Of a DNA stretch of 64,000 nt, positions 7,316 through 16,200 are shown piece after piece. A program made the position numbers and the translations under genes. The notes below the pieces were generated by a model. The model was not told the origin of the DNA and searched no databases. It worked only from the letters and a program-made list of their open reading frames with translations. Source of the stretch: RPQJ01 sp963700045 (GTDB lineage Bacteria; Pseudomonadota; Gammaproteobacteria; Steroidobacterales; Steroidobacteraceae); NCBI GenBank assembly GCA_963700045.1, contig CAVOWK010000013.1, positions 1 to 64,000 on the forward strand, read 5' to 3'. Each line of letters begins with the position of its first letter. Position 1 is the first letter of the stretch.

Positions 7316-9730
7316 TCAGCCACGCAGTTTCGAGCCCGTTGGATCGTAGGGCGGGGCGCGCAGGATCCGGGCCGCGCGCGGTCTGCCGAGAATCGTGACC
7401 GACAACAGGTCGGATGTTTCGCACCAAGCGGTGTCGACGTAGGCCAACGCAAGGCTCTGTCGAACGTGGTGACCGTACGCCCCGGAAGTGACGTAGCCGA
7501 TGCGTTGACCTTCGCGATGGATCGGCTCGTAGCCTGTCGCATCGGCGTCGGGTGATTCGACCTGCAGCAGCACCAGCTTCATTCCGGGGCCCGCCGTTTG
7601 CGCAGCCAGGAACGCTTTGCGGCCGATGAATTCGCCCTTGTCCGTCGCAACGAAGCGCTCGAGGCCCGCCATCGCCGGCGTGCAGGTCGTGGAGAACTCC
7701 AGCGACCAGACGCCGTAGCCCTTCTCGAGCCGCAGGCTGTCCTGCGCGCGCATGCCGATCGGGCGCATCCCCAGCGGAGTGCCGACGGCCATCAATGCCT
7801 GCCAGAGTGCGTGCTGCTGCGATGCATGCACGTTGATCTCGTAACCAAGCTCACCGGTGAGCGAGATGCGCGCCACCATCGCAGTCGTCGGCCCGACATC
7901 GATGCCGGCGCAAGCCATGAACGGCAGGCCGCGGTCCGAAACGTCGCCGTGCGTGAGTGCTGCAAGTATTTCGCGCGACTTCGGTCCCGACAGCGAAAAC
8001 CCGAGCCAGCTCTCGGAGAGGTTCTCGATGTCCACGCCCGACGCGGGCAGGTGATCGTGGAACCAGCGCAGGTGCCACTCCTGCAGGTAGTACGAACCGA
8101 CGAGCCAGTAGCGATCCACGTCGAGCCTCGTGACGGTGAGATCGCCCATCAGTCGTCCCGCCGGATTGAGCATCGGCGCGAGGCGAATGCGACCCACCGC
8201 AGGCATGCGCGACGCGAGCAGGTAATCCAGCCATTTTCCCGCACCGGGTCCGCGGACTTCGTAGCGTGCATACACGCCTGTGTCGAGGAGTCCCGCCGCA
8301 GTTCGCGTGGCCGCGACTTCTGCGGCGACGAACCGGTCGGCCGCGGACCGTCGCAGCGTCGGCGGTTCGACGAAGTCCGGTTCACCGGTCGCGAAATACT
8401 GTGGCGATTCCATGCCCCAGACCACGCCGAAGCGCGCGCCGAGCGCCTTCTGCGCCTCGTAGCTCGGCGTCGTCTTGAGCGGGCGGCCCGCCGGCAGCTC
8501 TTCGTTGGGATAGGCGATGACGAAACGTCGTGCGTAGAACTGTGCCGTGGTGTCGCGCAGGTAGCGGTCGTCGGCTGCGAACTTGCCGTAGCGGGCGACG
8601 TCCATGCCGAAGATATCGGTGCCCGGGTCGCCCTCGACGATCCATTCCGACAGCACCTTGCCGATGGCGCCGCCCTGCGAGAATCCGCCCATGCAGCCGC
8701 AAGCCGCCCAGAAGTTACGCAGGCCCGGTACCGGGCCGACCAGCGGATTGCCGTCGGGCGTGAACGTGAATGCGCCGTTGACCCACTTGCGGATGCCTGC
8801 GCGCTGCAGCGACGGAAAGCGTGAGAACCCGATCAGCAACTCCGGGCTGATGCGGTCGATGTCCTCGGGCAGCAACTCCATGCCGTAGTCCCACTCGGCA
8901 CCCTCGGTCTGCCAGTGCCGGGGATTGCGTTCGTACACGCCGAGGATCACGCCCTTGCGTTCCTGCTGCAGGTACGTGAAGCCTTCGAGGTCGGTCACGC
9001 ACGGCATCTCGTCCGGGCGTGCCAGCAGCTCCGGCAGGTCCTCGGTGATGAGGTAGTGGTGCTGCATCGGCGTGAGGGGCAGGTCCACTCCCACCATGCG
9101 GCCCACGCGGCGCGCCCACAGGCCGCCGGCATTGACCACGTGCTGCGCGACGATCGATCCCTGTTCGGTCTCTACCAGCCAGCCGTCGGCGTGCGGTCGC
9201 AAGCCCGTTACGCGGTTGCGCAGGATCACGTCGGCGCCACGTTTGCGTGCAGCGATGGCAAACGCATGCGTCGTGCCGTGCGGATCCACGGCGCCTTCAT
9301 GCGGGTCGAAAAGCCCACCCAGCAGTCCCTTGGGGTCGACGATCGGGCATGCGGCCACGATCTCGTCGGGCGTCGCCAGCCGGGCCTCGATGCCGAGCGT
9401 CTGGTAGATCGCGAATTCCGACTGCAGCCACTCCCAGCGCTCGGGCGTGGTCGCGATGCTGTAGCCGCCCGGCATGTGCATGCCGACGCTCTGGCCGCTC
9501 TCGGCCTCGATTTCCCGGTACAGCTTGATCGTGTACGCCTGCAGGGCAGCGATGTGCGGGTCGTCGTTGATGGCGTGGAAACCCGCCGCGGCGTGCCAGG
9601 TGGAGCCGGCCGTCAGCTCCGCGCGCTCGATCAGCGCGATGTCGCCCCAGCCCTTGCGCGTGAGGTGGTACAGCACGCTCGCCCCGACGATGCCGCCGCC
9701 GATCACGACGACGCGATAGTGACTCTTCAT
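7316..9730 (-). CDS. FAD-dependent dimethylglycine/sarcosine dehydrogenase-like protein with GcvT domain
   Basis: An 804-residue two-module oxidoreductase. Residues 5-365 are a DAO-type FAD domain with Gly-Gly-Gly-Ile-Val-Gly at 11-16 and Ser-Thr-Trp-His at 43-46; His46 corresponds to the histidine that holds FAD covalently in dimethylglycine and sarcosine dehydrogenases. A short linker (FAO_M-like) follows, then the aminomethyltransferase (GcvT) fold from about residue 430 to the end, which in relatives passes the released one-carbon unit to tetrahydrofolate. The likely reaction is oxidative N-demethylation of a methylated glycine or similar amine. It starts 6 bases after the MttB-family gene stop, so the two are almost certainly co-transcribed. 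The exact substrate cannot be read from sequence. Confidence 0.85.
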   Translation of the reverse strand: MKSHYRVVVIGGGIVGASVLYHLTRKGWGDIALIERAELTAGSTWHAAAGFHAINDDPHIAALQAYTIKLYREIEAESGQSVGMHMPGGYSIATTPERWEWLQSEFAIYQTLGIEARLATPDEIVAACPIVDPKGLLGGLFDPHEGAVDPHGTTHAFAIAARKRGADVILRNRVTGLRPHADGWLVETEQGSIVAQHVVNAGGLWARRVGRMVGVDLPLTPMQHHYLITEDLPELLARPDEMPCVTDLEGFTYLQQERKGVILGVYERNPRHWQTEGAEWDYGMELLPEDIDRISPELLIGFSRFPSLQRAGIRKWVNGAFTFTPDGNPLVGPVPGLRNFWAACGCMGGFSQGGAIGKVLSEWIVEGDPGTDIFGMDVARYGKFAADDRYLRDTTAQFYARRFVIAYPNEELPAGRPLKTTPSYEAQKALGARFGVVWGMESPQYFATGEPDFVEPPTLRRSAADRFVAAEVAATRTAAGLLDTGVYARYEVRGPGAGKWLDYLLASRMPAVGRIRLAPMLNPAGRLMGDLTVTRLDVDRYWLVGSYYLQEWHLRWFHDHLPASGVDIENLSESWLGFSLSGPKSREILAALTHGDVSDRGLPFMACAGIDVGPTTAMVARISLTGELGYEINVHASQQHALWQALMAVGTPLGMRPIGMRAQDSLRLEKGYGVWSLEFSTTCTPAMAGLERFVATDKGEFIGRKAFLAAQTAGPGMKLVLLQVESPDADATGYEPIHREGQRIGYVTSGAYGHHVRQSLALAYVDTAWCETSDLLSVTILGRPRAARILRAPPYDPTGSKLRG

Positions 9731-9736
9731 CGACTG

Positions 9737-11290
9737 CTATTCCTCGTCGAGGCTGTCCGACAGCGCTGCGCGGCGTTCGCGCATGAAGTGTTGCAGGGCC
9801 TCGTCGATCGCGGGATCGAGACCGGGATCGTCGTAGTCGGCGAGCATGCGCTTCCAGACCACGTTCGCGCGCTGTTCGGCGCTCAGGCTGCCTTCGCTCG
9901 ACCACTGCTCGTACGACGAGTAATCGGCGATGGTCGACTGGTGGAACGCCGCCTCGAAATTTTCCTGTGTGTGTGCGCAACCGAGGAAGTGACCGCCCGG
10001 ACCGACCTCACGGATGGCGTCGAGAGCCTGGCCGCGCGGGCTCACGTCCATGCCGTTCGCCAGCGCCTGCATCATCGCGAGCTGGTCGACGTCCATGACG
10101 AACTTCTCGTACCCCGCGACGAGGCCGCCCTCGAGCCAGCCGGCCGCATGCGTGACGAGGTTGACGCCCGCGAGCAGGGTCGGCAGCAGCGTGTGCGCGC
10201 TTTCGTAGGCGGCCTGCGCATCGGCGACCTTCGACGAGCAGAGCGAGCCGCCGCTGCGGCAGGGCACGCCGAGCCTGCGCGCCAGTTGCGCGGTCGCGAA
10301 GATCATCTGCGTGGCTTCTGCCGTGCCGAACGTCGGTGCGCCGGTGCGCATCGAGATGGCGCCGACGAATGAGCCCATGATCACCGGCGCACCCGGCCGG
10401 ACGAGCTGCGTCAGCGCCATGCCAGCCAGCGTCTCGGCCAGCAGTTCCGCCATGCAGCCTGCAGGCGTCACGGGTCCCATCGCGCCGGCGAGGACGGCTG
10501 GCACGACGATCGTGCCCTGGTTGCGTGAGGCGAAGGCCCGCAGGGCGCCGAGCATGCGGCCGTCGAAGGTCAGTGGCGAATTCGAATTGATGTTGCCGAG
10601 CAGGACGCAGTTGGCGTCGACGAAGTCCTGGCCGAACAGGATGCCGGCCATGCGCACCGCGTCCACGGCGTGTCCCGGCGTTTCGGGCGTGCCCTCGCAG
10701 CCCTGGTCACTGTAACGAAAGAACGCATACTGGACGTCGAGGTGGCGCTTGCCCTCGGGTACGTCCATCGGCTCGACCATGCAGCCGCCGGAGAAATGGA
10801 TCGCAGGCGCGACGTGCGCGAGCTTGATGAAGTTGTGCAGGTCGGCGAGCGTGCCGTAGCGGCGGCCGCCATCGAGGTCGGTCACGAAGGGCGGACCGCC
10901 GACCGGCGAGAAGACCGTGGCATCGCCGCCAAAGCGCACGCTGCGCGCAGGGTTTCTTGCGTGCAGCATGAACTCGCGCGGGGCGGTGCGCAGCAGCTGG
11001 CGGGCGAGGCCGCGCGGAATGCGCACGCGCTCGCCTTGCACCTCGGCCCCGGCTTCGCGCCACAGGCGCAATGATTCCGGGTCGCGCCGGAATTCGATGC
11101 CGATTTCCTCGAGGATCGCCTCGGCGTTGGCCTCGATGATCTCGACGGCCTCGCTGTTCAGCAGCTCGACCGCGGGGATGCGGCGGCGGATATAGGGCAG
11201 CTTGCCGGCCGCGCGGTGCGAGCGCGCTGCGCGACGGAGCTCGCGGTTGCTGGTGCGACCGGTGCGGTTGATCGTGGAGGTGTCGCTCAA
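9737..11290 (-). CDS. MttB-superfamily (trimethylamine/glycine betaine) methyltransferase, non-pyrrolysine
   Basis: A 517-residue TIM-barrel methyltransferase of the COG5598 (trimethylamine methyltransferase MttB) family. Characterised members transfer a methyl group from a quaternary amine to a corrinoid protein. Archaeal MttB has an in-frame UAG for pyrrolysine; this reading frame has none, placing it with the large non-Pyl group that includes glycine betaine methyltransferase MtgB. The barrel core is well kept, for example around 10240-10480. No corrinoid protein, corrinoid activase or THF methyltransferase gene lies in the window. It is flanked by the TagH-like gene 24 bases upstream and the DMGDH/GcvT-like gene 6 bases downstream. 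The family is confident; the substrate (betaine, carnitine, proline betaine and others) is not. Confidence 0.85.
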   Translation of the reverse strand: MSDTSTINRTGRTSNRELRRAARSHRAAGKLPYIRRRIPAVELLNSEAVEIIEANAEAILEEIGIEFRRDPESLRLWREAGAEVQGERVRIPRGLARQLLRTAPREFMLHARNPARSVRFGGDATVFSPVGGPPFVTDLDGGRRYGTLADLHNFIKLAHVAPAIHFSGGCMVEPMDVPEGKRHLDVQYAFFRYSDQGCEGTPETPGHAVDAVRMAGILFGQDFVDANCVLLGNINSNSPLTFDGRMLGALRAFASRNQGTIVVPAVLAGAMGPVTPAGCMAELLAETLAGMALTQLVRPGAPVIMGSFVGAISMRTGAPTFGTAEATQMIFATAQLARRLGVPCRSGGSLCSSKVADAQAAYESAHTLLPTLLAGVNLVTHAAGWLEGGLVAGYEKFVMDVDQLAMMQALANGMDVSPRGQALDAIREVGPGGHFLGCAHTQENFEAAFHQSTIADYSSYEQWSSEGSLSAEQRANVVWKRMLADYDDPGLDPAIDEALQHFMRERRAALSDSLDEE

Positions 11291-11314
11291 AGGCGCTGCT
11301 GTTGACGTCGGTCG

Positions 11315-12727
11315 TCAGGCCGGGCGTTTCTGCCGCAGGTCCCCACGCATGCGCGCGTACTCGAGTTCGAATGCCTCGGTGAACGACCGCGGCAAATCTT
11401 CGTTGCCGGCGGTCTGCTGGGTGAGCAGGCGGTAAAACTCGGAATAGTGCTCCCAGTAGCGGGGACGCGGGTCCTGGCCCGGTGCGAGCTGGCGGGCACG
11501 GCCTTGTTCGAACTGGTCGGCGACGTTCGCCGGCGAGAGCTGGCCGAGCACTGAGTCGAGCCCTGCCTTCATGCCGGCGGCGAGTGCAGTCTCGTGGTCA
11601 CGCATGTCCTGCAGCACGTCCCGCAACGAGTCGACCGGGCCCGCGAAGAGTCGCCCGTGCGCCTCGAAGAGGCGCTGCAGCGCCTGCTCGATGCTCGTCG
11701 ACGAACGGAGTGGGTTGCTGCTGCTGCCCGGCGCCACCGGCAGTGCCGCAACGGCTGCACCTACGGCGCCTGACGCACGCGCACGCATGATGTCGTTGAG
11801 CCCAACGACCGCCTCGCGCAACAACTGGCCAGCGACGAGTGGCAGCATGGCCTGGGCTTCGGGCGAAAGCGCGGTCGGATCGATGCCGGCGCCACGGCAG
11901 AAAGCCTGCACCGCCGACCGCAGGTCCGTCCACGTGCTGGCCTGCTGGTGAAAGGGGGCCGAACGTTCACGGGCGTCAACGCGCGTCTTGCGCCGCGCCA
12001 ACGCGTCCTCGAGCTCTTCGCGCGGAATCTGGCGCGTGCGCAGTGCCCAGTCCTGGTTGCCAGGGGCTGTTGCTGCAGGCCGGCCGAGTGGCGACGGAAC
12101 AGGGGCGGGCGCGCCGTCATCGGTTGGCGCCATGCCCGGCACGACCGAATCGATCCTGCCCGTAGGCGTCGGGTCGAACGAACTCTCGCCGGGCGATTCG
12201 ACGGAGCGCTGCAGCGTCTCGAGCAGGTTCGCGCGCGCTTCGGCGTTCAGGCGCACGCCGAACGCATTGCCGACCGGGAGCGAGCCGCTGGCCTCGGTCT
12301 CGCGCGGCTTGAGCAGGTTGTCGAAGTTGAGGCTGTGGCCTATGCCCGAGTCGAGGTGTTTCGCGGCGGACTGTTCTTCGCCTGTCGCCGGCAGGAAATC
12401 GATCCGGTTGTCGAGGCTGACGAGGATGTCGTAGTCGCCCACGCGCAGCCGGTCGCCATCGCTCAGCTCGACACGACCCGTGTCCGAGGCGGGCTCGTCG
12501 GCGTCGTTGACGAAGACGCCGTTCGTGCTGGTGTCGATCAGCCAGTACTTGCCGCTGTGGAACTGCACTTCGAAATGATGGCCGGAAACCACGCGACGCG
12601 GGTCGGGCAGGACCCAGTCGTTGCCCGGCGCACGTCCGACCGTGCCGCCGTTCACGCCGAACACGCGCGAGCGGTTCTCGCCGAGTTCGCGATAGTGGTC
12701 GCTGATGACGCGAAGTTTGATGGCCAT
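11315..12727 (-). CDS. FHA-domain protein, TagH-like (type VI secretion associated)
   Basis: A 470-residue cytoplasmic protein. Residues about 1-110 form a forkhead-associated domain (Gly-Arg-Ala-x-Gly-Asn-Asp-Trp-Val-Leu-Pro-Asp, then Val-Ser-x-x-His, then a Ser-Thr-Asn-Gly-Val-Phe-Val-Asn motif), which binds phosphothreonine. A long Pro/Ala-rich linker leads to a helical C-terminal domain (about 270-460) like that of TagH, a phospho-regulator of type VI secretion. No other T6SS gene is present, so this is an orphan copy, or part of the methylated-amine operon by position (24 bases upstream of the MttB-family gene). It is divergent from the DUF1820 gene. Confidence 0.75.
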   Translation of the reverse strand: MAIKLRVISDHYRELGENRSRVFGVNGGTVGRAPGNDWVLPDPRRVVSGHHFEVQFHSGKYWLIDTSTNGVFVNDADEPASDTGRVELSDGDRLRVGDYDILVSLDNRIDFLPATGEEQSAAKHLDSGIGHSLNFDNLLKPRETEASGSLPVGNAFGVRLNAEARANLLETLQRSVESPGESSFDPTPTGRIDSVVPGMAPTDDGAPAPVPSPLGRPAATAPGNQDWALRTRQIPREELEDALARRKTRVDARERSAPFHQQASTWTDLRSAVQAFCRGAGIDPTALSPEAQAMLPLVAGQLLREAVVGLNDIMRARASGAVGAAVAALPVAPGSSSNPLRSSTSIEQALQRLFEAHGRLFAGPVDSLRDVLQDMRDHETALAAGMKAGLDSVLGQLSPANVADQFEQGRARQLAPGQDPRPRYWEHYSEFYRLLTQQTAGNEDLPRSFTEAFELEYARMRGDLRQKRPA

Positions 12728-12811
12728 GATGTTGCTGACGCTGGCTGCCTGATGACTGCAGTCTATACCGTCGACATGCCGGAAGCGGCTGACGCTGGTC
12801 CGCGACCCTTG

Positions 12812-12817
12812 TAATAT
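12812..12817 (+). promoter_or_regulatory. -10 element upstream of the DUF1820 gene
   Basis: TAATAT lies about 35 bases before the ATG at 12852 in an otherwise GC-rich divergent intergenic region (12728-12851). No clear -35 is seen. Confidence 0.35.
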
Positions 12818-12851
12818 GCGGCGACCCTATCACGCAAGGCGTGCCGGCCTC

Positions 12852-13199
12852 ATGGCCTCCAGTCACATTTTCAAGGTCATTTTCCACAACCAGGGCAAGG
12901 TCTTCGAGATCTACGCCCGCAAGGTGGGCCATGGCGCGATGTTCGGCTTCATCGAGGTCGAGGAACTGATCTTCGGCGAGAGGTCGTCGGTCGTGGTCGA
13001 CCCCGCCGAGGAAAAGATCCAGGTCGAATTTGCCGGCGTGAAGCGCACCTACCTGCCGCTGCACTCGGTGATCCGCATCGACGAAGTGCGCAAGTCGGGC
13101 GTCAGCAAGGTTTCGGCGGCGGATTCTGCCTCCAATGTCGCGCAGTTTCCGTTCCCCGTGTACACCCCGCCAGGCGGCCCCGGCAACCGCGAAAAGTAG
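12852..13199 (+). CDS. DUF1820 family protein, 115 aa
   Basis: A small conserved protein of Gammaproteobacteria with no established function. The first 85 residues are the DUF1820 core: Phe-Lys-Val-Ile-Phe-His-Asn-Gln-Gly-Lys-Val-Phe-Glu-Ile-Tyr-Ala-Arg, then Phe-Gly-Phe-Ile-Glu-Val-Glu, then Leu-Pro-Leu-His-Ser-Val-Ile-Arg-Ile-Asp-Glu-Val. The tail is low-complexity. I chose the ATG at 12852 because the core begins there; an upstream in-frame ATG at 12816 would add a non-conserved Arg-rich leader. It is a single gene between divergent tagH-like and downstream purL. Soluble; no membrane segment. Confidence 0.85.
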   Translation: MASSHIFKVIFHNQGKVFEIYARKVGHGAMFGFIEVEELIFGERSSVVVDPAEEKIQVEFAGVKRTYLPLHSVIRIDEVRKSGVSKVSAADSASNVAQFPFPVYTPPGGPGNREK

Positions 13200-13253
13200 T
13201 GCAGCGGCGCGGCCTTACGCCGTCGCGCGCTGGCCCGGGACCACCTGCTCCGG

Positions 13254-13259
13254 TATCAT
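13254..13259 (+). promoter_or_regulatory. -10 element upstream of purL
   Basis: TATCAT lies 36 bases before the purL ATG and is followed by a GC-rich discriminator. No strong -35 is seen, and I do not recognise a PurR operator. Confidence 0.35.
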
Positions 13260-13295
13260 TCGCCGTTCACTTTTGACCGGCGGCCGCCCTCGCTC

Positions 13296-16200
13296 ATGCT
13301 CACCTTCAGCGGCGCTCCCGCGCTATCGGATTTCAGGCTCGAGAAGGTCCTGGCGACCGTCCGCGAACGGGTTGCGCACGTCGAATCGGTCGACACCCGG
13401 TACATCCACCTGGTCGAAGTCTCGGCTCCGCTGTCGGACGAGCAGCGCGCCGTCGTCGAGGCGCTGCTGCGCTACGGTCCGTCGACCCGGACAGAGGGCC
13501 CGTCGGGTGCACCCGCGGGCGAGTTGCTGCTGGTCGTGCCGCGCTTCGGCACCGTGTCGCCGTGGTCTTCGAAAGCGACCGACATCGCCCACGTCTGCGG
13601 CCTGGGCAGCGTCACTCGCATCGAGCGCGGCGTCGCCTATTTCATCGTGTCGGCGCAGCCGCTGAGCAAGGCCGACTACGCGGCGATCGCTGCGGTCGTT
13701 CACGACCGGATGACCGAGGATGTGCTCGATTCGATCGAGGCCGCAGCGGGCCTGTTCGCGCACCATGCGCCGCAACCGCTCGCGACCGTGCCGGTGCTGG
13801 CGCAGGGTCGGGCGGCGCTCGAGCGAGCCAATGCCGAACTTGGCCTCGCGCTGTCCGAAGACGAGATCGATTACCTGGTCGCCGCGTTTACCGGGCAGCT
13901 GCGGCGCGATCCGAGCGACGTCGAACTCATGATGTTTGCGCAGGCGAACTCCGAACACTGCCGGCACAAGATCTTCAACGCGGACTGGATCGTCGACGGC
14001 AGGCGCAGCGAGAAATCGTTGTTCGGCATGATCCGCAACACGCATCGCGTCAGCCCGCAGGGCGTGCTCTCGGCGTATCGCGACAACGCGGCCGTCATCG
14101 CCGGCTGGCCTGGCCGCCGCTGGTTCGCGCAGGCAGGCGACGGCAACTACGAGGGTTCGGACGAACTCATCGACATCCTGATGAAGGTGGAGACGCACAA
14201 TCATCCGACGGCGATCTCGCCGTTCGCCGGCGCGGCCACCGGCTCCGGCGGCGAGATTCGTGACGAAGGGGCGACCGGCCGCGGCTCGAAGCCGAAGGCC
14301 GGCCTCGTCGGATTCTCGGTGTCGAACCTGCGTATCCCCGGCTTCGAGCAGCCCTGGGAGCAGGATTTCGGCAGGCCCGAGCGCATCGTTTCGGCGCTGC
14401 AGATCATGCTCGAGGGCCCGATCGGCGCCGCTGCATTCAACAATGAATTCGGCCGGCCCAACATCTACGGCTACTTCCGCACGTTCGAGCAGCGGGTGGA
14501 AACGCCTGGACGTTCCCCGCTGCGCGGCTATCACAAGCCGATCATGATCGCGGGCGGTCTCGGCAACATTCGCCGTGCGCATGTCGAGAAGGCGCCCGTC
14601 GTTGCAGGCGCGAAGATCGTCGTGCTCGGCGGCCCGTCGATGCTGATCGGGCTCGGCGGTGGTGCCGCGTCGTCGATGGGCGCAGGCGCCAGCTCGGCGG
14701 ATCTCGATTTTGCATCGGTACAGCGCGGCAATCCCGAAATGCAGCGTCGCGCGCAGGAAGTCATCGATGCCTGCTGGGCGATGGCCGACGAGAACCCGAT
14801 CCTGCTCATCCACGACGTCGGTGCCGGCGGTCTCTCCAACGCGATCCCTGAATCGGTGCACTTCGGCACGACCGGTGGCCGCATCGACCTGCGCAAGATC
14901 CTGAGCGACGAGCCGGGCATGTCGCCGCTCGAACTCTGGTGCAACGAATCGCAGGAGCGCTACGTGCTGGTGATCGCCGCGGAGCAGCTCGCCGCGTTTG
15001 GCGCGCTGTGCGATCGCGAGCGATGTCCTTTCGCCGTGGTCGGCGAAGTCACCGACGATGCGATCCTGCGCGTGGAGGATCCGCAGTTCGGCAATACGCC
15101 GGTCGACATGCCGCTCGAGACACTGCTCGGCAAGCCGCCGAAAATGACGCGCGACGTGCAGCGCATGCCGCACGCCGGCGACGGGTTCTCGGCACGGGAC
15201 GTGCTGGACGTGCGTGAGGCCGCGCTGCGCGTGCTGAGCCTGCCGGCCGTTGCGGACAAGACGTTCCTGATCACGATCGGTGACCGCTCGGTCGGCGGCA
15301 TGATCAGCCGCGATCCGCTGGTCGGCCCGTGGCAGGTGGCGGTGAGCGACGTCGCTGTCACGGTTACGGACTATTCCTCGACGCACGGCGAGGCGATGGC
15401 GATGGGTGAACGCACGCCGCTCGCGCTGCTCGATGCCGCGGCGTCGGGTCGCATGGCCGTCGCCGAATCCGTCACCAACATCATCGCGGCCGACATCGGC
15501 CGCATCGAAGACATCCGGCTCTCCGCCAACTGGATGGCCGCCTGCGGCGAGCCGGGCGAGGACGCGGACCTCTATGACGCCGTGCACGCGGTGGGCGAGG
15601 AATTCTGCCCCGCACTGGGTATCGCGATCCCGGTCGGCAAGGACTCGCTGTCGATGAAAACCGCGTGGGGCGGGACCGATGGCGCGCGCAAAGTCGTTTC
15701 ACCCGTCTCGCTGATCGTCTCGGCGTTCGCGCCGGTCGAGGACGTGCGCCGCACGCTCACGCCCCAGCTGCGACTCGATCGCGGCGCTACGCGCCTGCTG
15801 CTCGTCGACCTGGGCGCCGGTCGCAATCGCCTGGGCGCATCCTGCCTGGCGCAGGTCTATGGCCGTATCGGCGACGAGGGGCCGGACTGCGATGACGCCG
15901 GCCAGTTGCGCGCATTCGTCGGCGCGGTCATCGAACTGCGACGCAAGGGGCTGATTCTCGCGTACCACGATCGTTCGGATGGCGGGCTGTTTGCGGCGCT
16001 GGCGGAGATGGCCTTCGCCGGGCACTGCGGGCTCGACATCACGCTGGCGGCCGGTGATCACGCCGGGGCTGTCGCCGAACTCTTTGCCGAAGAACTCGGT
16101 GCCGTGCTGCAGGTCGAGACCTTGCGTCTTGCCGAAGTGCAGGCCGTCTTCGCTGCGGCGGGCCTGGACTCGGTGGTGCGCGACCTGGGCACCGCCGAGG

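Noticed and set aside
9737..11290. Pyrrolysine-containing MttB
   Set aside because: The frame has no in-frame UAG, and no pyl genes are in the window.
11315..12727. A type VI secretion locus
   Set aside because: Only the TagH-like gene is present; no tss genes on either side.
13323..15587. Long minus-strand open frame opposite purL
   Set aside because: It lies antisense to strongly conserved purL motifs and has an Arg/His/Asp-rich composition typical of antisense frames in GC-rich DNA.
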